Both the position numbers and the translations under genes were made by a program. A stretch of DNA of 64,000 nt from Cavia porcellus (taxonomy: Eukaryota > Chordata > Mammalia > Rodentia > Caviidae). The stretch spans positions 3,748,785-3,812,784 of the forward strand of contig NW_026947502.1 in NCBI RefSeq assembly GCF_034190915.1. The letters run 5' to 3'. Positions 21,925 to 32,757 of the stretch are shown piece by piece (position 1 is the first letter of the stretch; each line of letters starts with the position of its first letter). A model generated the notes under the pieces. It was not told the DNA's origin. It searched no databases and saw only the letters and a list, made by a program, of their open reading frames with translations.

Positions 21925-22178
21925 TACCATCTAGTATAATAAAATAACAGCATATATGCAGATTGCTTTGGCTAAAAATGTTTCTACGGTATGACATCCT
22001 ACCACAAATAATTTATGGAAAAAGAAAAAATTTCTCAGACTAAGATAGTTAGAATAATCTGAATAAATCAGATGTCACTTTTCAGCTAGAAGGTTTTAAG
22101 ATTTTAAAAGACTGGTAATAGTAGCTTGTGGGACTTTATATTGGTGCTGGAAGAGATGGCATTCAGAATCAACTATCA

Positions 22179-22262
22179 AGGCTGGGGATTTAGCGTATCA
22201 GGGTTAAGCGCCTGTCTAGCAAGTGTGAAGTTGTGAGTTTCATCCCTGGGACCAAAGAAAAT
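22179..22262 (+). mobile_element. ID-type SINE
   Basis: 'aggctggggatttagcg' and 'gcgcctgtctagcaag', with a T inserted in the B-box region (gagtttcatccctggg). Confidence 0.7.
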
Positions 22263-22439
22263 AAATCTGTAAGACAGAATCAGCTATCAAAACATTTATC
22301 ATTAACTATAAACATTTAATATGCAGGCTCTTTCACTAAAAATTCTACTTCCATGAATTTATCCTATAATGATCAAAGATTTCTATTCATTCTAGCATTG
22401 TTTTTAGTAGCAAAGAAATACAAACTAAAAAATATATAA

Positions 22440-22645
22440 AGGGCAAGGCATGGTGACACACCTACATATGCCAGTTACTCTCAGGAGGCTGAGGCAGGAA
22501 GATGAGAAGTTCAAGGCCTGCCAAGGCAATTTAGCAAGACTTTGCCTACAAAGACTTTGTCTCAAAAGCTGAGGCACAGGGATTGCTGCAAGTTTGAGGC
22601 CAGCCTTAACTACATAATGAGACTCTGTCTCAAAAAATGAAAAAA
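22440..22645 (+). mobile_element. B1-type SINE, extended by a second half
   Basis: 'caaggcatggtgacacacc', 'ctcaggaggctgaggcagg' then a second 'gctgaggcacagggattgctgcaag' unit give a partly dimeric structure, ending 'gactctgtctcaaaaa'. Confidence 0.7.
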
Positions 22646-23147
22646 CAAAATATCAGAGTTGACACAGATATGATATATAATCAATGCTGAAGAGTAATAA
22701 GATGCAGGGAAAGTATTGCCATGCAGGGTGCTATTACTTCAGTCAGCTCATCTGAAAGGCAAAGCAAACACTTGGAATAATGAATTTACAACGTTTAATA
22801 AATAATGAAGGAATACTTTCTTCTTCTAAGGTAAAAATGTAGATTTTTAATTCATCCAGACTAACTCACGTCTTGAGTTAGACTGAGAATACAGCATGTA
22901 CCACTCTACCCAATCACTTTAATTCATTCAGACTAACTCATTTTTATATGTAATGCCGCAAGGGATGCCTTTAAGATTAGTAACAGGAAATGTGCTTTTG
23001 TATGGTAGAGAGTAATCAAAATTATGTGTCCAGCTTCTACTAGGAAGTCACTTAAAAAGGACAAAGGGCCATTCTAAGGAACACTCTTTGCCTAGAGACA
23101 GAATGATGGGAGGGAAAGCAAAGCCAGAAAAGAAACCATGAACCTAC

Positions 23148-23263
23148 CCCAGAACCACTCCCAGCTCCTTGACATGAACACGCATCTGCCCCCTTAGATA
23201 CTCAGACAGCATCTTGCTCTTGAAGTACAGCTCCTGTAACCGGTCTTCAAGGTGCATTACACA
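23148..23263 (-). CDS. FNIP1: FNIP1 coding exon 17
   Basis: This 116-nt exon encodes 38 complete residues from [18 protein letters not shown] to KELGVVL, plus GG of a split glycine codon. The acceptor is CTATCTGCAG and the donor GG|GTAGGT. The segment is mostly helical with alternating charged and hydrophobic residues and belongs to the C-terminal DENN-like domain. It has no usable open frame beyond the exon, so it was placed by protein match and splice sites. Confidence 0.96.
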
Positions 23264-23559
23264 CTGCAGATAGGAAAGAAACAACATCAAAAAACTCTTT
23301 TCAACTCTTCAAGTAGTGTCAAATTTTAAATCATCACATAGTTGAGAATATATTTAGCTATTCCAACGTGAACTAAAATTTGGAGCACAGTAAGTATGTG
23401 TCTTTTACATAAAATAAGAGAGTGAATTTGTTTCTGGCTCATACCGAAGATTAGCTTGTATGTTTTTTAACTATAGAAAATATACATTAAAGATTTACCA
23501 TTTTAACCTATACTTTTTTAAGGGTACAAGGCTTTTCCATTTTCCCCAGCCTCTTTTTT

Positions 23560-23690
23560 TATTTTTTTATTTTACAAGACAATGTCTACCTATGTGTTTA
23601 AGTTTAGCTTGAATTTTCCATCGTCCTGCCTCTGCCTTCCAGACTGGGAATACTGCATGTACCACTCTACCCCAGTCACTTTAACCATTT
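23560..23690 (-). mobile_element. diverged antisense B1-type SINE
   Basis: 'acaagacaatgtctacctatg', 'cctgcctctgccttccagac' and 'gtaccactctaccccag' follow a reverse B1. Confidence 0.5.
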
Positions 23691-24504
23691 GAAAATGCAT
23701 AGTCCAGTGGCATTAAGTACGTTCAAAATGTGCAATCATCACCGATCATCATTTTCAAAACTTTTAAAAATATTTCTACTCCAAATTTGATAAATGTAAT
23801 ATTTAAATTTATTTGCTCAAATATATTTACATTAGACAGGGCTATACAGTATTCCGTGGAAGGAAAAAAAAACAGGTTGCAGTAGTTCACAACCAGTACC
23901 ATGAAACAGTAAATTTAAAATAATTGGAATGTGTATATTTGGTTTATTGTAAACTAATTTGCTCATCTAACTCAAAAAGGTGATTTTTCATTGTAAACTG
24001 ATGCTATATTAGGTGTCAAAACACTAAATTCTTCCAGAGAATATTCCCTTCCAATAAAAGTCAGTTAAAAGCTCCTAATGTAAACTTACTTTGTGACTGT
24101 TAAAGCACAACGGAATGGATTGCTTAGCTCATTTATTGTTTTATGGTATTTTTCCTTAATGTTTCATTAGGCTGACACTGCTTTAATAAAATGGTAACTA
24201 CAGAATATGCACATATATACACATATAAAATTTACTGCAGTTTACTGTATTACTTTAAACTCCACGGCTTTAAGAACATTCACAATGTTGTGTAACCTTT
24301 GTCGCCATCCAGTTGCAGAAATTTTTCTCATCCGAAACAAATTGTGAACCCATTAAACAATAACTCATTCCTTTCTTGCCCCATCCACTAGTCACCAGTA
24401 ATCATTATTCATTTTTTTGCCTGCATGAATTTGCTCGATTTTTCATACAAATGAGATTATATAATATTTGCACATTTATGCCTGGTTTGTTGTACTTACG
24501 ATTG

Positions 24505-24875
24505 TGGGGATGGGGCGGGGGAGGGGGGTACCAGGAATCAAACTCAGCACCTCGCACATGTCAGGATTCTTTTGAGGTCAGTCCATGTTGTACTATGTAA
24601 TTTTATTCTTTTTTATGGTGGAATATTGCATTGTATGTGTTATACTATATATTGTTTATCCATTTGTTTGCTAAAACATAGGTTATTACATTTCTAACTT
24701 TTGACTAATGTGAATCATTTTACTGTGAACATTAGGATACAATAACCTGTTTCACTCTGGTTTTTTTGAGAAATGATCTTACTGTATATTCCTGGTTGGC
24801 CTTAACTTGCATGTTCTCCTGCCTTAGCCTTCTGAGTGCTGGGATTACAGGTGTGTGCCACCACACCCATCCCAT
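24505..24875 (-). mobile_element. antisense ID fragment and antisense B1
   Basis: 24520-24565 ('ggggtaccaggaatcaaactcag') is a reverse ID end. 24762-24872 ('tgagaaatgatcttactgtat', 'gtgctgggattacaggtgtgtgccaccacacc') is a reverse B1. Confidence 0.6.
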
Positions 24876-25259
24876 TTGCATGTTAACTATAAATATACAA
24901 GTACAATCCTTAATATGATATGGTATTACATGATATGTTAAACCTTTGGGGAAATGCCAAATTGTCACTCACGTTACTTGCACTATTTCATATTTCTATC
25001 CACAGTACACAATGGTTCTAATATTTTTCACTCCTTGCAAACAGAACTAGTTATTAAATAAAACTCAGAATTGTTTTGAATTAGTCATCTTATGAGTAAT
25101 ACCACTGTCACTTACTACAGTAAGCATGAAATGGCATTTTATTGTGGTTTTATCTGCAGTTCTTTAACTGATGATGCTGGATATATTTTTGATGTGCTTA
25201 TTGGCCATCACTGTATTTTCTTCAGTATAAAGTCTATTCAAGTGCTTTGCCCATTTTTG

Positions 25260-25400
25260 GGGGGGCGTGTCTTGAGACAGGGTCTCAATACACAGTTCAG
25301 GCTGGCCTTGAGCTCACTCATATCCCAGGCTGGTCTCAAACATACAACAATCCTCTTGCCTCAGCCTCCTGAGTGCTGGAATTGCAGACATGGCCTGCTT
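25260..25400 (-). mobile_element. B1-type SINE, antisense
   Basis: 'cttgagacagggtctcaatac', duplicated 'caggctggccttgagctc/caggctggtctcaaac' and 'cctgagtgctggaattgcag'. Confidence 0.8.
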
Positions 25401-25530
25401 TGCCCATTTTTAAATTCTGCCGTTTGCTTTTTGTTTAGTTGTAGTTCTTCATACACAATTATGCATCACTTAACAATAGGAACATATCCCAGAGGATCTT
25501 CAAGTGATTTCATGACTGCACAATACAGGT

Positions 25531-25753
25531 CAGTGGTGGTGAACCTATAGCATGTGAGCCACAATGGGCATGCAGGGCCCTCTCCATCAGCATGCAAGTC
25601 AAATTGCTCAGCAGCCAAACATCAGGTAACATTTGTTTCCTAAATTAAAACCTCACTGTTCAGGAGTAACTGTAATGTTGACACTTTGTAATAAATAAGT
25701 AGGTTCTGATTTGCTGTTTGGGTACTTGGTCTCTAAAAGGTTCACCATCACTG
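25531..25753. mobile_element. 223-bp non-autonomous hAT-type transposon
   Basis: Termini are inverted repeats: the left end is CAGTGGTGGTGAACCTATAG and the reverse of the right end is CAGTGATGGTGAACCTTTTA. The 8-bp flanks atacaggt (25523-25530) and gcataggt (25754-25761) share five positions and the other three are transitions, as expected for an aged 8-bp hAT target duplication. No transposase coding. Confidence 0.75.
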
Positions 25754-25907
25754 GCATAGGTTAATCACTTGATAAGGCCTTTTGATGTAATCAAAGAATA
25801 TGTAAATATAAGGCTGCTATCAGCATGGCATCATTTTACAGTAAACTTTTTACTGTAAAACTTTTTACATTTAAAATGTACTAGAAGTACATTTTAAAAC
25901 AATGATA

Positions 25908-26060
25908 CTGGCTGGGAATGGTGGCACATGCCTGTAATCCCAGCACTTGGGAGGCTGAGGCAGGAGGATCACCATGAGTTGGACACCAGTCTGGGCTACT
26001 TATCGAATTCAATACTGAACTATGCAGTGAGACACTTGCCTCAAAATAAATAAATAAATT
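25908..26060 (+). mobile_element. B1-type SINE
   Basis: 'ggctgggaatggtggcacatgcctgtaatcccagcacttgg' and a (TAAA)n tail 'aaataaataaataaat'. One of the least diverged B1 bodies here. Confidence 0.85.
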
Positions 26061-26708
26061 ATAGTAAATATACAAACCTGCAAAATAGTCATTTACTCTC
26101 ACTAGTGAGTATAACTATACATACTGTATGTGCTATACACTTTCATCTAATTGGTAGCACAAATTTTACTTGTATTAGTGTTACTACAAAGGTGAATAAA
26201 GCATTGTACAATGACTTTTAAGATGACTACATCACTAGGCAATAGGAATTTTTCAGCTTCATCATAATCTTATAGACCCACAAGGATATGTCTGTCATCC
26301 CCTAAAAAACTATCTGCAGCACATGACTGTATTCCAGCTATCAATCTCTTCCCAGATATACTATCCACAAATCTTTTCTCCTATACTCTGGATTTTTCAC
26401 TTTGTTGACAATAAAAGTTTAACTTTGAAGAAGTCCAATTCATCTGTTTTTTGCTTTGTTATATAGGCTTTGGCTGTTACAGCTAAGAGATCTTTTTCAT
26501 TAAAATTGTCAAGAAGATTATCTGCCTCTGTGTTTTCTTGCAAAAGTTTTATACTTTAGCCTTAAGTCTGGTTCTCTGACCTGTTTTGAGTTCATTTTTA
26601 TATAAAACAATTATTTTGCATATGAGTGTCTAATTTTCCTAACATTTTTTGTTGAAAATGTTTTCTCTGTTGAATGGTCTTGGCATCTCTGATAAAAGTC
26701 AATTAACC

Positions 26709-26813
26709 AGGGGCTGGGGATTTAGTTCAGCGGCATAAGCGCCTGCCTTGCAAGCAGGCAGTCATGAGTTCGATCCCTGGTACCAATAAAAAGGGAAAAG
26801 ACAAAAAAAAAAA
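26709..26813 (+). mobile_element. young ID SINE with perfect 15-bp target duplication
   Basis: The body 'gggctggggatttagctcag' ... 'ggtaccaataaaaaggg' with an A-tail is flanked by aaaagtcaattaacc at 26694-26708 and 26814-26828, identical over 15 bp. It lies inside the antisense L1, so it inserted later. Confidence 0.93.
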
Positions 26814-26871
26814 AAAAGTCAATTAACCTTATAGATGAGAGTTTATTTTGGGGTTATCTATTCTACCCTTC

Positions 26872-27005
26872 CCCCTACTAGTACTGGAGACTGAACCCAG
26901 GATCCTCAAACTGAGCTATATTCCCAGGACTTTTTATTTTTCATTTTGACACAGGATCTTGCTAAACTGCCCTAAGCTTGGCTGGAAATTACAGGTGAAT
27001 TACTG
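26872..27005 (-). mobile_element. antisense B1-ID composite SINE
   Basis: 'gtactggagactgaacccag' (reverse ID) runs into 'ttttgacacaggatcttgct' and 'ctggaaattacaggtg' (reverse B1). Confidence 0.6.
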
Positions 27006-27289
27006 TGAAACGTCCAGCTTTGTTTTTCCTTTGGACTTTTAAGATGGATTTTTCTGTTTCTGAAAAAAAAGTAATTGGAATATTGATAAGGAATGTATTC
27101 AACCTGTACTTTAAATACTAATTTCATCCTAACAATATTGTCTTTCAATTCATGAACATGAGATTTGTTTCCATTTATGTTTATCTTTAATTTCTTTTAG
27201 TAATATTTTAGAGGTATTAGTTTACAAGTCCTTTGCCTTCTTGGCTAAATTTATATATATTAATTTATTCTTGTGTTTCTAGTTTATTT

Positions 27290-27510
27290 GCAGCATTAGA
27301 GCCAAGGCCTTTACACTAAACTACATCCCTCTCCCTCTCCCCTCTTTCTTTTCTACGTTCCTCCTTTCTCTCCCTAACCCCTTGTTTCTTTGAGACAGGG
27401 TCCTCCTAAGTCATTAAACTGCTCAGGTTGAGATCCAACTTGTAATCCTTTTGCCTCAGTTTCCCAGAGTGCTGGGATTACAGAGGTGTACACCACAACA
27501 TCCTGCTTTT
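27290..27510 (-). mobile_element. antisense B1-ID composite SINE
   Basis: A reverse ID remnant ('gagccaaggcctttacactaaactac') is followed by a CT-rich linker and a clear reverse B1 ('tttgagacagggtcctcc', 'agtgctgggattacagag'). Confidence 0.6.
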
Positions 27511-28144
27511 CTAAGTAATTTATTCTTTTTCATGCTATGGAATTATTTCCTTAAATTTTTTTTTTGGATGGTTCACTGCTTGTACATAGGAATACAATTT
27601 ACTTTTCTAGGTCTTATATCCTACAGATTTGCTAAATTAAGTGTATTAGCCCAGAAGCTTTATGCAATCTATGTTTTCTACATGTAAGATCCTATCATCT
27701 GCAAAGGGATAATTTTATTTCTCTCCAACTTTGAAGTTATTTGTTTCTTTTCCAAGTCTAATTCTCCTCGCCAGGACTTCAAGTACCATGCTGAATAGAA
27801 GTGGTCTTGCTCTTTATCTTAGGAAAAGCTTTCAATCTTTTACCAGGAAATATGTTGTTAGCTATGGTTTTGTCATAATAAGACTTTATAATACTGATTC
27901 TCAGAGTTTTTCAACCATGCCATTTTATAATTCTAAGAGAAAAGAATCCTCCAAGTTCAAATGATATCATTTAGAAGACATTATCAGTATTACCAAGATG
28001 GATCATCCAAACTCTTGACATGATAGTGAAGGTTCAGTATGCACTAGTATTCTACATAAAGCTTAGAAATGCTGCAAGACTACACTAAAAATAGAAGTCC
28101 TGGGTGCTGAAAGCAAAGTATATAGATATGCATACACTCCTTTC

Positions 28145-28490
28145 AGTCTTAGCTCAGTGTAACAGGATACCAAGATAGACTAGCTTCAGTAACAGAAATT
28201 TATTGTCTCAGAGTTCTAGAAGCTGGAAGTTCAAGATCAAGGTGTAAATACTGTTGGACTCAAAGGCTCTCTTCCTGCCAGGTGGACAGCTGCATTCATG
28301 TTGTGTCCTCATAGGGTGGAGATAGAACAGTCTCACTCTCTGTTCCTCATTAGGCCACAGTCCCATCATGCAGGCCCCACATTTAGGGCTTAATCTAACC
28401 TTAATTACATCGCCAAATATCCCATCTCCAAATACAGTCACAATGGGAACTGAAGATGCATAACAAATATTTAGTTCAAAACATATTCTT
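28145..28490 (-). repeat. LTR-like ancient repeat
   Basis: 'cagtaacagaaatttattgtctcagagttctagaagctgg', 'gttgtgtcctcatagggtgg' and 'ctccaaatacagtcacaatgg' follow a widespread old mammalian repeat (MaLR-like in pattern). Family not resolved. Confidence 0.5.
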
Positions 28491-28598
28491 TCAAAGAAAA
28501 GTGATGAAGCTAGTAGTGTTATTCAACATACACATATATAGTAGGCTTTAATTACCTATCAGGATGCTCAAAGTAATTTAAACCTTATATATACTTAC

Positions 28599-28796
28599 AA
28601 AATTTGGAGACAAGTTATGCTTATAAAGCTGAAGAGTGGAATTAAGTAGGTTGGAAACAAGACTGGACACCAACACTTCCTTTCCCAACTTATTATCTGT
28701 CACTCGTCTCTGGCTGCTGGCCACTTGGACAGTCCATTTATCCATATCAGCTATAATACAGACAGCTTCTGCTATTGGTTCATCTAAAACTGGATG
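28599..28796 (-). CDS. FNIP1: FNIP1 coding exon 16
   Basis: This 198-nt, phase 0 exon encodes exactly 66 residues from [15 protein letters not shown] to YKHNLSPNF, in the C-terminal DENN-like domain. The acceptor is TTTTTAG and the donor TTT|GTAAGT. The exon is symmetrical (phase 0 at both ends), so its loss would not shift the frame but would delete core domain sequence. It sits between two repeat-rich introns (9.3 kb upstream and 5.3 kb downstream in transcription order). Confidence 0.97.
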
Positions 28797-28923
28797 CTAA
28801 AAAGAAAAGAATTCAACTTGTAACAAAGTTTTCAAAGATAATTCAAGGGAATGAGGCAGCAAAGAGATAGTAAACAAAAGCAGAAAAAGATATTAAATAT
28901 CTTTAATAAAGATTTTGAATTTT

Positions 28924-29115
28924 GGGCCAGGGATAAAGTTCAGTGGTACAGCACCTGCCTGGGAAGCATAAAGTCCTGAGTGTGATTCCTGGTACAAAAA
29001 AAAAAAAAAAAAAAAAAAGGTATTAAATTCTAAGGGCTAGTGATGTAGCTCAGTGTTAGAATATTTGCCCGAGGGGAATCTCAACCAGGCACCCCACACA
29101 CCTCAATAAAACCAA
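28924..29115 (+). mobile_element. two tandem ID-type SINEs
   Basis: 28924-29020 ('gccagggataaagttcagtgg', 'gattcctggtacaaaaaa') and 29033-29115 ('gggctagtgatgtagctcag'). The second is poorly preserved past the A box. Confidence 0.65.
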
Positions 29116-29621
29116 GATATTAAATTCTTACAACTACTGCCAGAGAATGAAAACTTACTAACAGACAATCTGAGATATCATACAGAAAACATCACAGGTA
29201 GAAACACTGTATTCATTACTAAAACTTTGTTTTTCAATACAGAACAGTTTTCTACAAGCCTGTGGATCATTCATTCATTTTATAAATAGTACTGAGTGTA
29301 GCTATGCGCCAAGCAACTTGAAGAAAATGCTTATATTTCAAGAGTTAAAAGAAGTATCGCAAAGTGTATTCGTACAAACAAGTCAAGGGTAAGAGTGTGT
29401 GCATCACTGTGGCTATCCCTTCATGATGTGAAATACCTTACACGTGCTTTGTATTTTTCTACTTTTGCCAATGCACATATTCAGAGTTTTGCATACAAAA
29501 TTTAAAGGGGGGAATCAACACATATTAACATGCCTCTCCAACATACACTGTTAAATAAAAAGCAAGTCACTATACATCCAAATATAATTATATCCCAGTT
29601 GTGCTTTTAAAAATTCAGATA

Positions 29622-30180
29622 GGCCTCATGTGGTGGCGCACACCTATAATCTCAGCATTAAGGAGGCGGAGGTAGGAGTATCACTGCCAGTTCGAAGCCA
29701 GCCTGGGCAATACAGTGAGTTTGAAGCCAGTCTGGACTACAGAGTCAGACATTGTCTCAAAAAAATAAATAAATAAATAACTCAGATTGACAGGTAAATG
29801 AAAATATACAGAAATCAGAATGAAGGTATACATGGTGATGGGTGCCTATAATCCCAGCACTCTGAGAAACTGAAGCCAAAAGATTTCAAATTTGAACCCA
29901 GCCTGGGCAACTTGGCAACCCTGTCTCAAAATTTAAAACATTAAAAAAGACTGGGAGCCAGGTACGGTATAATGCCAGCGCTTGGGAGGCTGAGGCAGAA
30001 AGATCCCCGCAACTTTGAGGCCAGCCTGGGCTATACAGTAAATTCAAGGCTAGACTGAAATGCGCAGCAAAACCCTGTCTCAGACAAAAATTTTAAAAAT
30101 ACAAAAATAAAGATAAAAATAAATTTAAAGACTAGGAATATAGTTCAATGTGAAGGTCGTGAGTTAAATATACTGCCAGA
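29622..30180 (+). mobile_element. cluster of three B1-type SINEs, the last a B1-ID composite
   Basis: 29622-29782 is a B1 with clear internal duplication ('agttcgaagccagcctggg', 'agtttgaagccagtctgg') and a (TAAA)n tail; 29832-29945 is a diverged B1; 29955-30120 is a B1 followed directly by an ID remnant ('agactaggaatatagttcaatgtg', 30130-30180). Confidence 0.75.
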
Positions 30181-30257
30181 AGGAAGAAAGGGAACGGGAG
30201 GGACTGAAGAAAGGGAGGAAGGGAAAGGAAAAGGAAAAGGAAAAGGAAAAGAAGAAA
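30181..30257 (+). repeat. purine-rich microsatellite (GGAAA/GAAAG)n
   Basis: About 77 bp almost purely of G and A, ending in four 'aaaagg' units. It follows the B1-ID composite and probably grew from its A-rich tail. Confidence 0.75.
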
Positions 30258-30279
30258 ATACTTGAAATCAAGCTCTGTT

Positions 30280-30450
30280 TTTTTTTTTTTTTTTTTTTTT
30301 TGTCTTTTTTGAGATGGGATCTCGCTATGCAGTTCAGGCTGGCCTTGAGCTCATTTTATAATCCAGGCTGGTCTCGAACTCACAAGGATCCTCCCACCTC
30401 AGCCTCCAGAGTGCTGGGATTACAGGTGTGAGCCACCACTCCCAGCTGAA
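30280..30450 (-). mobile_element. B1-type SINE, antisense
   Basis: A 22-T head, 'ttttgagatgggatctcgct', duplicated 'caggctggccttgagctc/caggctggtctcgaactc' and 'gtgctgggattacaggtgtgagcc'. Well preserved. Confidence 0.88.
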
Positions 30451-31286
30451 ATCAAGCTCTTTTACCACTGACAAAAAAATTAGGAATTTTAGGAGTATAA
30501 AGGAGGACTTCTAGGTTTTACTCTGTGTATCTTGGTATTACTTGGATTTTTTATCACAAGCATGATACTTGTAACTTAAAAACTGAAGAAACAGTGAAAA
30601 ACAGAATTTTAATTCACACTGATAAAAAGGCCAAGAGGCACATATCTGTGCTCTGTACAGTTTACACAAAAGGTAACTGTCAAGCATAGATCCTGGCTTA
30701 TCAGAGAGAGATAGTGGCTCTATAATGCCAGCACTTTAGTATCTTTCTGTATTTGCAAAGGTAAGCCTTCCTTGTCAAATGGAACAGTACCAAAAATTAG
30801 AGTAAAATTACAATTTTGAAAATTCAAACTCCATGGCCTTTTGTTTCTCAATTTTACTGTTAATGCAATTAGACAGCTGTGGGTTTCACTTTGCTCCTTG
30901 ATATACTTATGTTTGGGATCCTCAAAGGATATCTTTATGCCACGTAGTAACAACTCAACCAAAGCCCTTTCTTAGACAGAAGACAGTAGAGGCAGAGTCT
31001 TTGAAGGAGATCAAAAGAAAAACCTGTTATTCAATGAAATAAAACAGAAACATTAATAACACATGTAGCAGGAACCAAGTCCTGGGGAAGCAGAAGGTAT
31101 ACTGCATTGGATATGGACAGAATTACTGGCGAAGAACAGGAGAATATGGACTCTTCTGTAAAAGGGAACATTGTGGGAAGGCTCAAAGATAGTAAATTAA
31201 GTGACACAATTTTTAAATCAAAATAGTCCAAATAAACTTCAGTATTTTCTCTCAATATAGGCCAGTTTTATTCAATTATCTTAACG

Positions 31287-31442
31287 ACGAGACAGAGAGA
31301 GAGAGAAAGAGACAGAGAGGGAGGGAGGGAAAGGAGAGAGAGAGACAGGGAAGGAGGGAGAGGGAGGGAGAAAAGGGAAAGGAGAGGGAGGGAGGGAGAG
31401 AGAGGGAGAGAGACAGAGACAGAAGGGGGGGAGAGAGAGAGG
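31287..31442 (+). repeat. (GA)n-rich microsatellite
   Basis: About 155 bp of almost uninterrupted purine made of GAGA, GAGG and GGGA units. An open frame on the opposite strand (Ser/Leu/Pro repeats) is a product of the repeat and not a gene. Confidence 0.9.
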
Positions 31443-31664
31443 ACTCCAATGCTTCGAAGGGATCAGGTCCTAGGGACACTGTAAATTCTAAGGCTATTCA
31501 AGTTAGCTTTTGGGCAAGTATTCAAAGACCACCCCTAACTAAAAGAAACTGGCCAATAACTTAACTAGGAATCTAATCTAAAGAAATAATTTAAGTCTAC
31601 AGAATGTAGCAACTGCATCGTGTTATTAACAGAAAACGCCAGAAAAACCTCTTTAAAAAATTAA

Positions 31665-32145
31665 GCATGGCTGGATGTGGTGGCACACACCTGTAATCCC
31701 AGCACTCAGGAAGCCAAAGAAGGAGGATTTCAGTGAGTTCGAGGCCAGGCTGGGGTATATAGTGAGTTCAAGGCCACTGGAACTGCAACCTCTCAAAAAG
31801 ACCAAAACAAAACAAAACATTAAGCAGCTGGTGGTGGTGCATGCCTATCATCTCAGCACTCTGGAAAGCTGAGGAAGGAAGATTCCAAGTTTGAAACCAG
31901 TTTGGACATCTCAGAAATTTAGTGAGACTTTCACCATAAAAGTAAAATAAAATAAAATAGATTCGCTATATAGCTGAATGTGAAAGCCTTGAGTTCTATT
32001 CCCAGTACCAAGTAGAGAAAAAAAAAAAGTTAACCAGCTTGGCACAGCACTCTGCACCTCTAATACAAACGATCTGATATGTACTGAACCCAGGAGGTTC
32101 AGGCCAGCCTGAAAAAAAGCATCCGGTTCCATCTCAAATAAAATT
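31665..32145 (+). mobile_element. three consecutive B1-type SINEs, one a B1-ID composite
   Basis: 31665-31815 ('atggctggatgtggtggcacacacctgtaatcccagc'); 31820-32025, a B1 followed by an ID remnant ('gctatatagctgaatgtg', 'ttctattcccagtacc'); and 32035-32145, a short diverged B1. Confidence 0.75.
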
Positions 32146-32158
32146 TAACAGCAGGAGA

Positions 32159-32262
32159 GAGGGCTGGATATTTAGCTCAGCGGCATAAGCACCTGCCTTG
32201 TAAGCAGGCAGTCGTGAGTTCGATCCCCGGTACCGATAAAAAGGAAAAAGACAAAAAAAAAA
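32159..32262 (+). mobile_element. young ID SINE with 14-bp target duplication
   Basis: 'gggctggatatttagctcag' ... 'gttcgatccccggtaccgat' and tail 'aaaaaggaaaaagac(a)n'. Flanked by ttaacagcaggaga at 32145-32158 and 32263-32276 (identical). Confidence 0.93.
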
Positions 32263-32564
32263 TTAACAGCAGGAGAACAGTGGTATCTACTGCACCATGA
32301 CAAAATCATGGGATAAACATTAAAAATGTTTATAAACTGTATCAATAATATATGGGAATAAGATTATATATATTCAGATACAAATGCATGTACTATAAAT
32401 ATAAGGCTACATTTGTTTATAGATATGTGGTATGTATATACAACATACAGAATGACAACAAATACATACAAGGTACTATGTGTCTCATATACGCAAAATA
32501 CCACACACAGTATTACTCTGATATGTAAACATTATCACTTTGAGAAGCTTTGTTAAATTCAATA

Positions 32565-32757
32565 CAGTGGTCTTCAGTTCACAAACTGAATTCTTTTAAT
32601 CATTCTGGTTGCAAACCACATTGGACAAGAACCAAAAAAAAATTTCCCTGTAAGGTCAACATTAAACCTAATCATTGCAATTGATTCAGTTCTCTTCCAA
32701 TGCGATTTGCAACCTGAATTATGGAAAGAGTTAAATTCATGAACCGAGGTGCCACTG
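32565..32757. mobile_element. 193-bp MITE, third copy
   Basis: Starts CAGTGGTCTTCAGTTCACAA and ends TTCATGAACCGAGGTGCCACTG-like (last bases GAGGTGCCACTG). TA on both sides (32563-32564 and 32758-32759). The ends are inverted repeats matching the copy at 14242. The right part 'tttgcaacctgaattatgga' is shared with 62641-62696. Confidence 0.75.

Larger units (their letters stand above)
21406..23147 (-). other. FNIP1: FNIP1 intron 17
   Basis: The 1.7-kb intron contains a 229-bp MITE (21696-21924), an ID SINE (22179-22262) and a B1-type SINE (22440-22640). The rest shows nothing I recognise. Confidence 0.85.
25455..26334. mobile_element. ancient DNA-transposon-like element, nested host
   Basis: The left end 'tatgcatcacttaacaatag' and right end 'atctgcagcacatgactgta' match the two ends of an old mammalian repeat I recognise by pattern ('..atgcrtcgcttaacgac' / 'gcgcatgactgta') but cannot name safely. 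It is interrupted by a hAT element (25531-25753) and a B1 (25908-26060). Confidence 0.45.
26338..27965 (-). mobile_element. antisense L1 fragment (ORF2 region) broken by SINEs
   Basis: Segments such as 'gaagtccaattcatctgttt', 'tgaacatgagatttgtttcc', 'gatcctatcatctgcaaagg' and 'accatgctgaatagaagtgg' are reverse L1 ORF2. Interruptions are an ID (26709-26813), a B1-ID composite (26872-27005) and another (27290-27510). Open frames at 27451-27964 are out-of-context shadows. Confidence 0.75.
23264..28598 (-). other. FNIP1: FNIP1 intron 16
   Basis: The 5.3-kb intron is dominated by repeats: reverse B1 copies (23560-23690, 24762-24872, 25260-25400), an old DNA transposon with a hAT insertion, an antisense L1 with an ID insertion, and an LTR-like fragment at 28145-28490. 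I recognise nothing in 23700-24500. Confidence 0.85.

Noticed and set aside
25092..25550. 152-codon plus-strand frame
   Set aside because: It crosses an antisense B1 and the ends of two DNA transposons, so it is a composite of repeats.
26710..26790. tRNA-like sequence with A and B box
   Set aside because: It is an ID SINE with an A-rich tail and target-site duplication. No intact tRNA gene with a proper acceptor stem was seen anywhere.
31276..31479. Minus-strand frame rich in Ser, Leu and Pro
   Set aside because: It is the translation of the (GA)n microsatellite and has no protein-like complexity beyond it.
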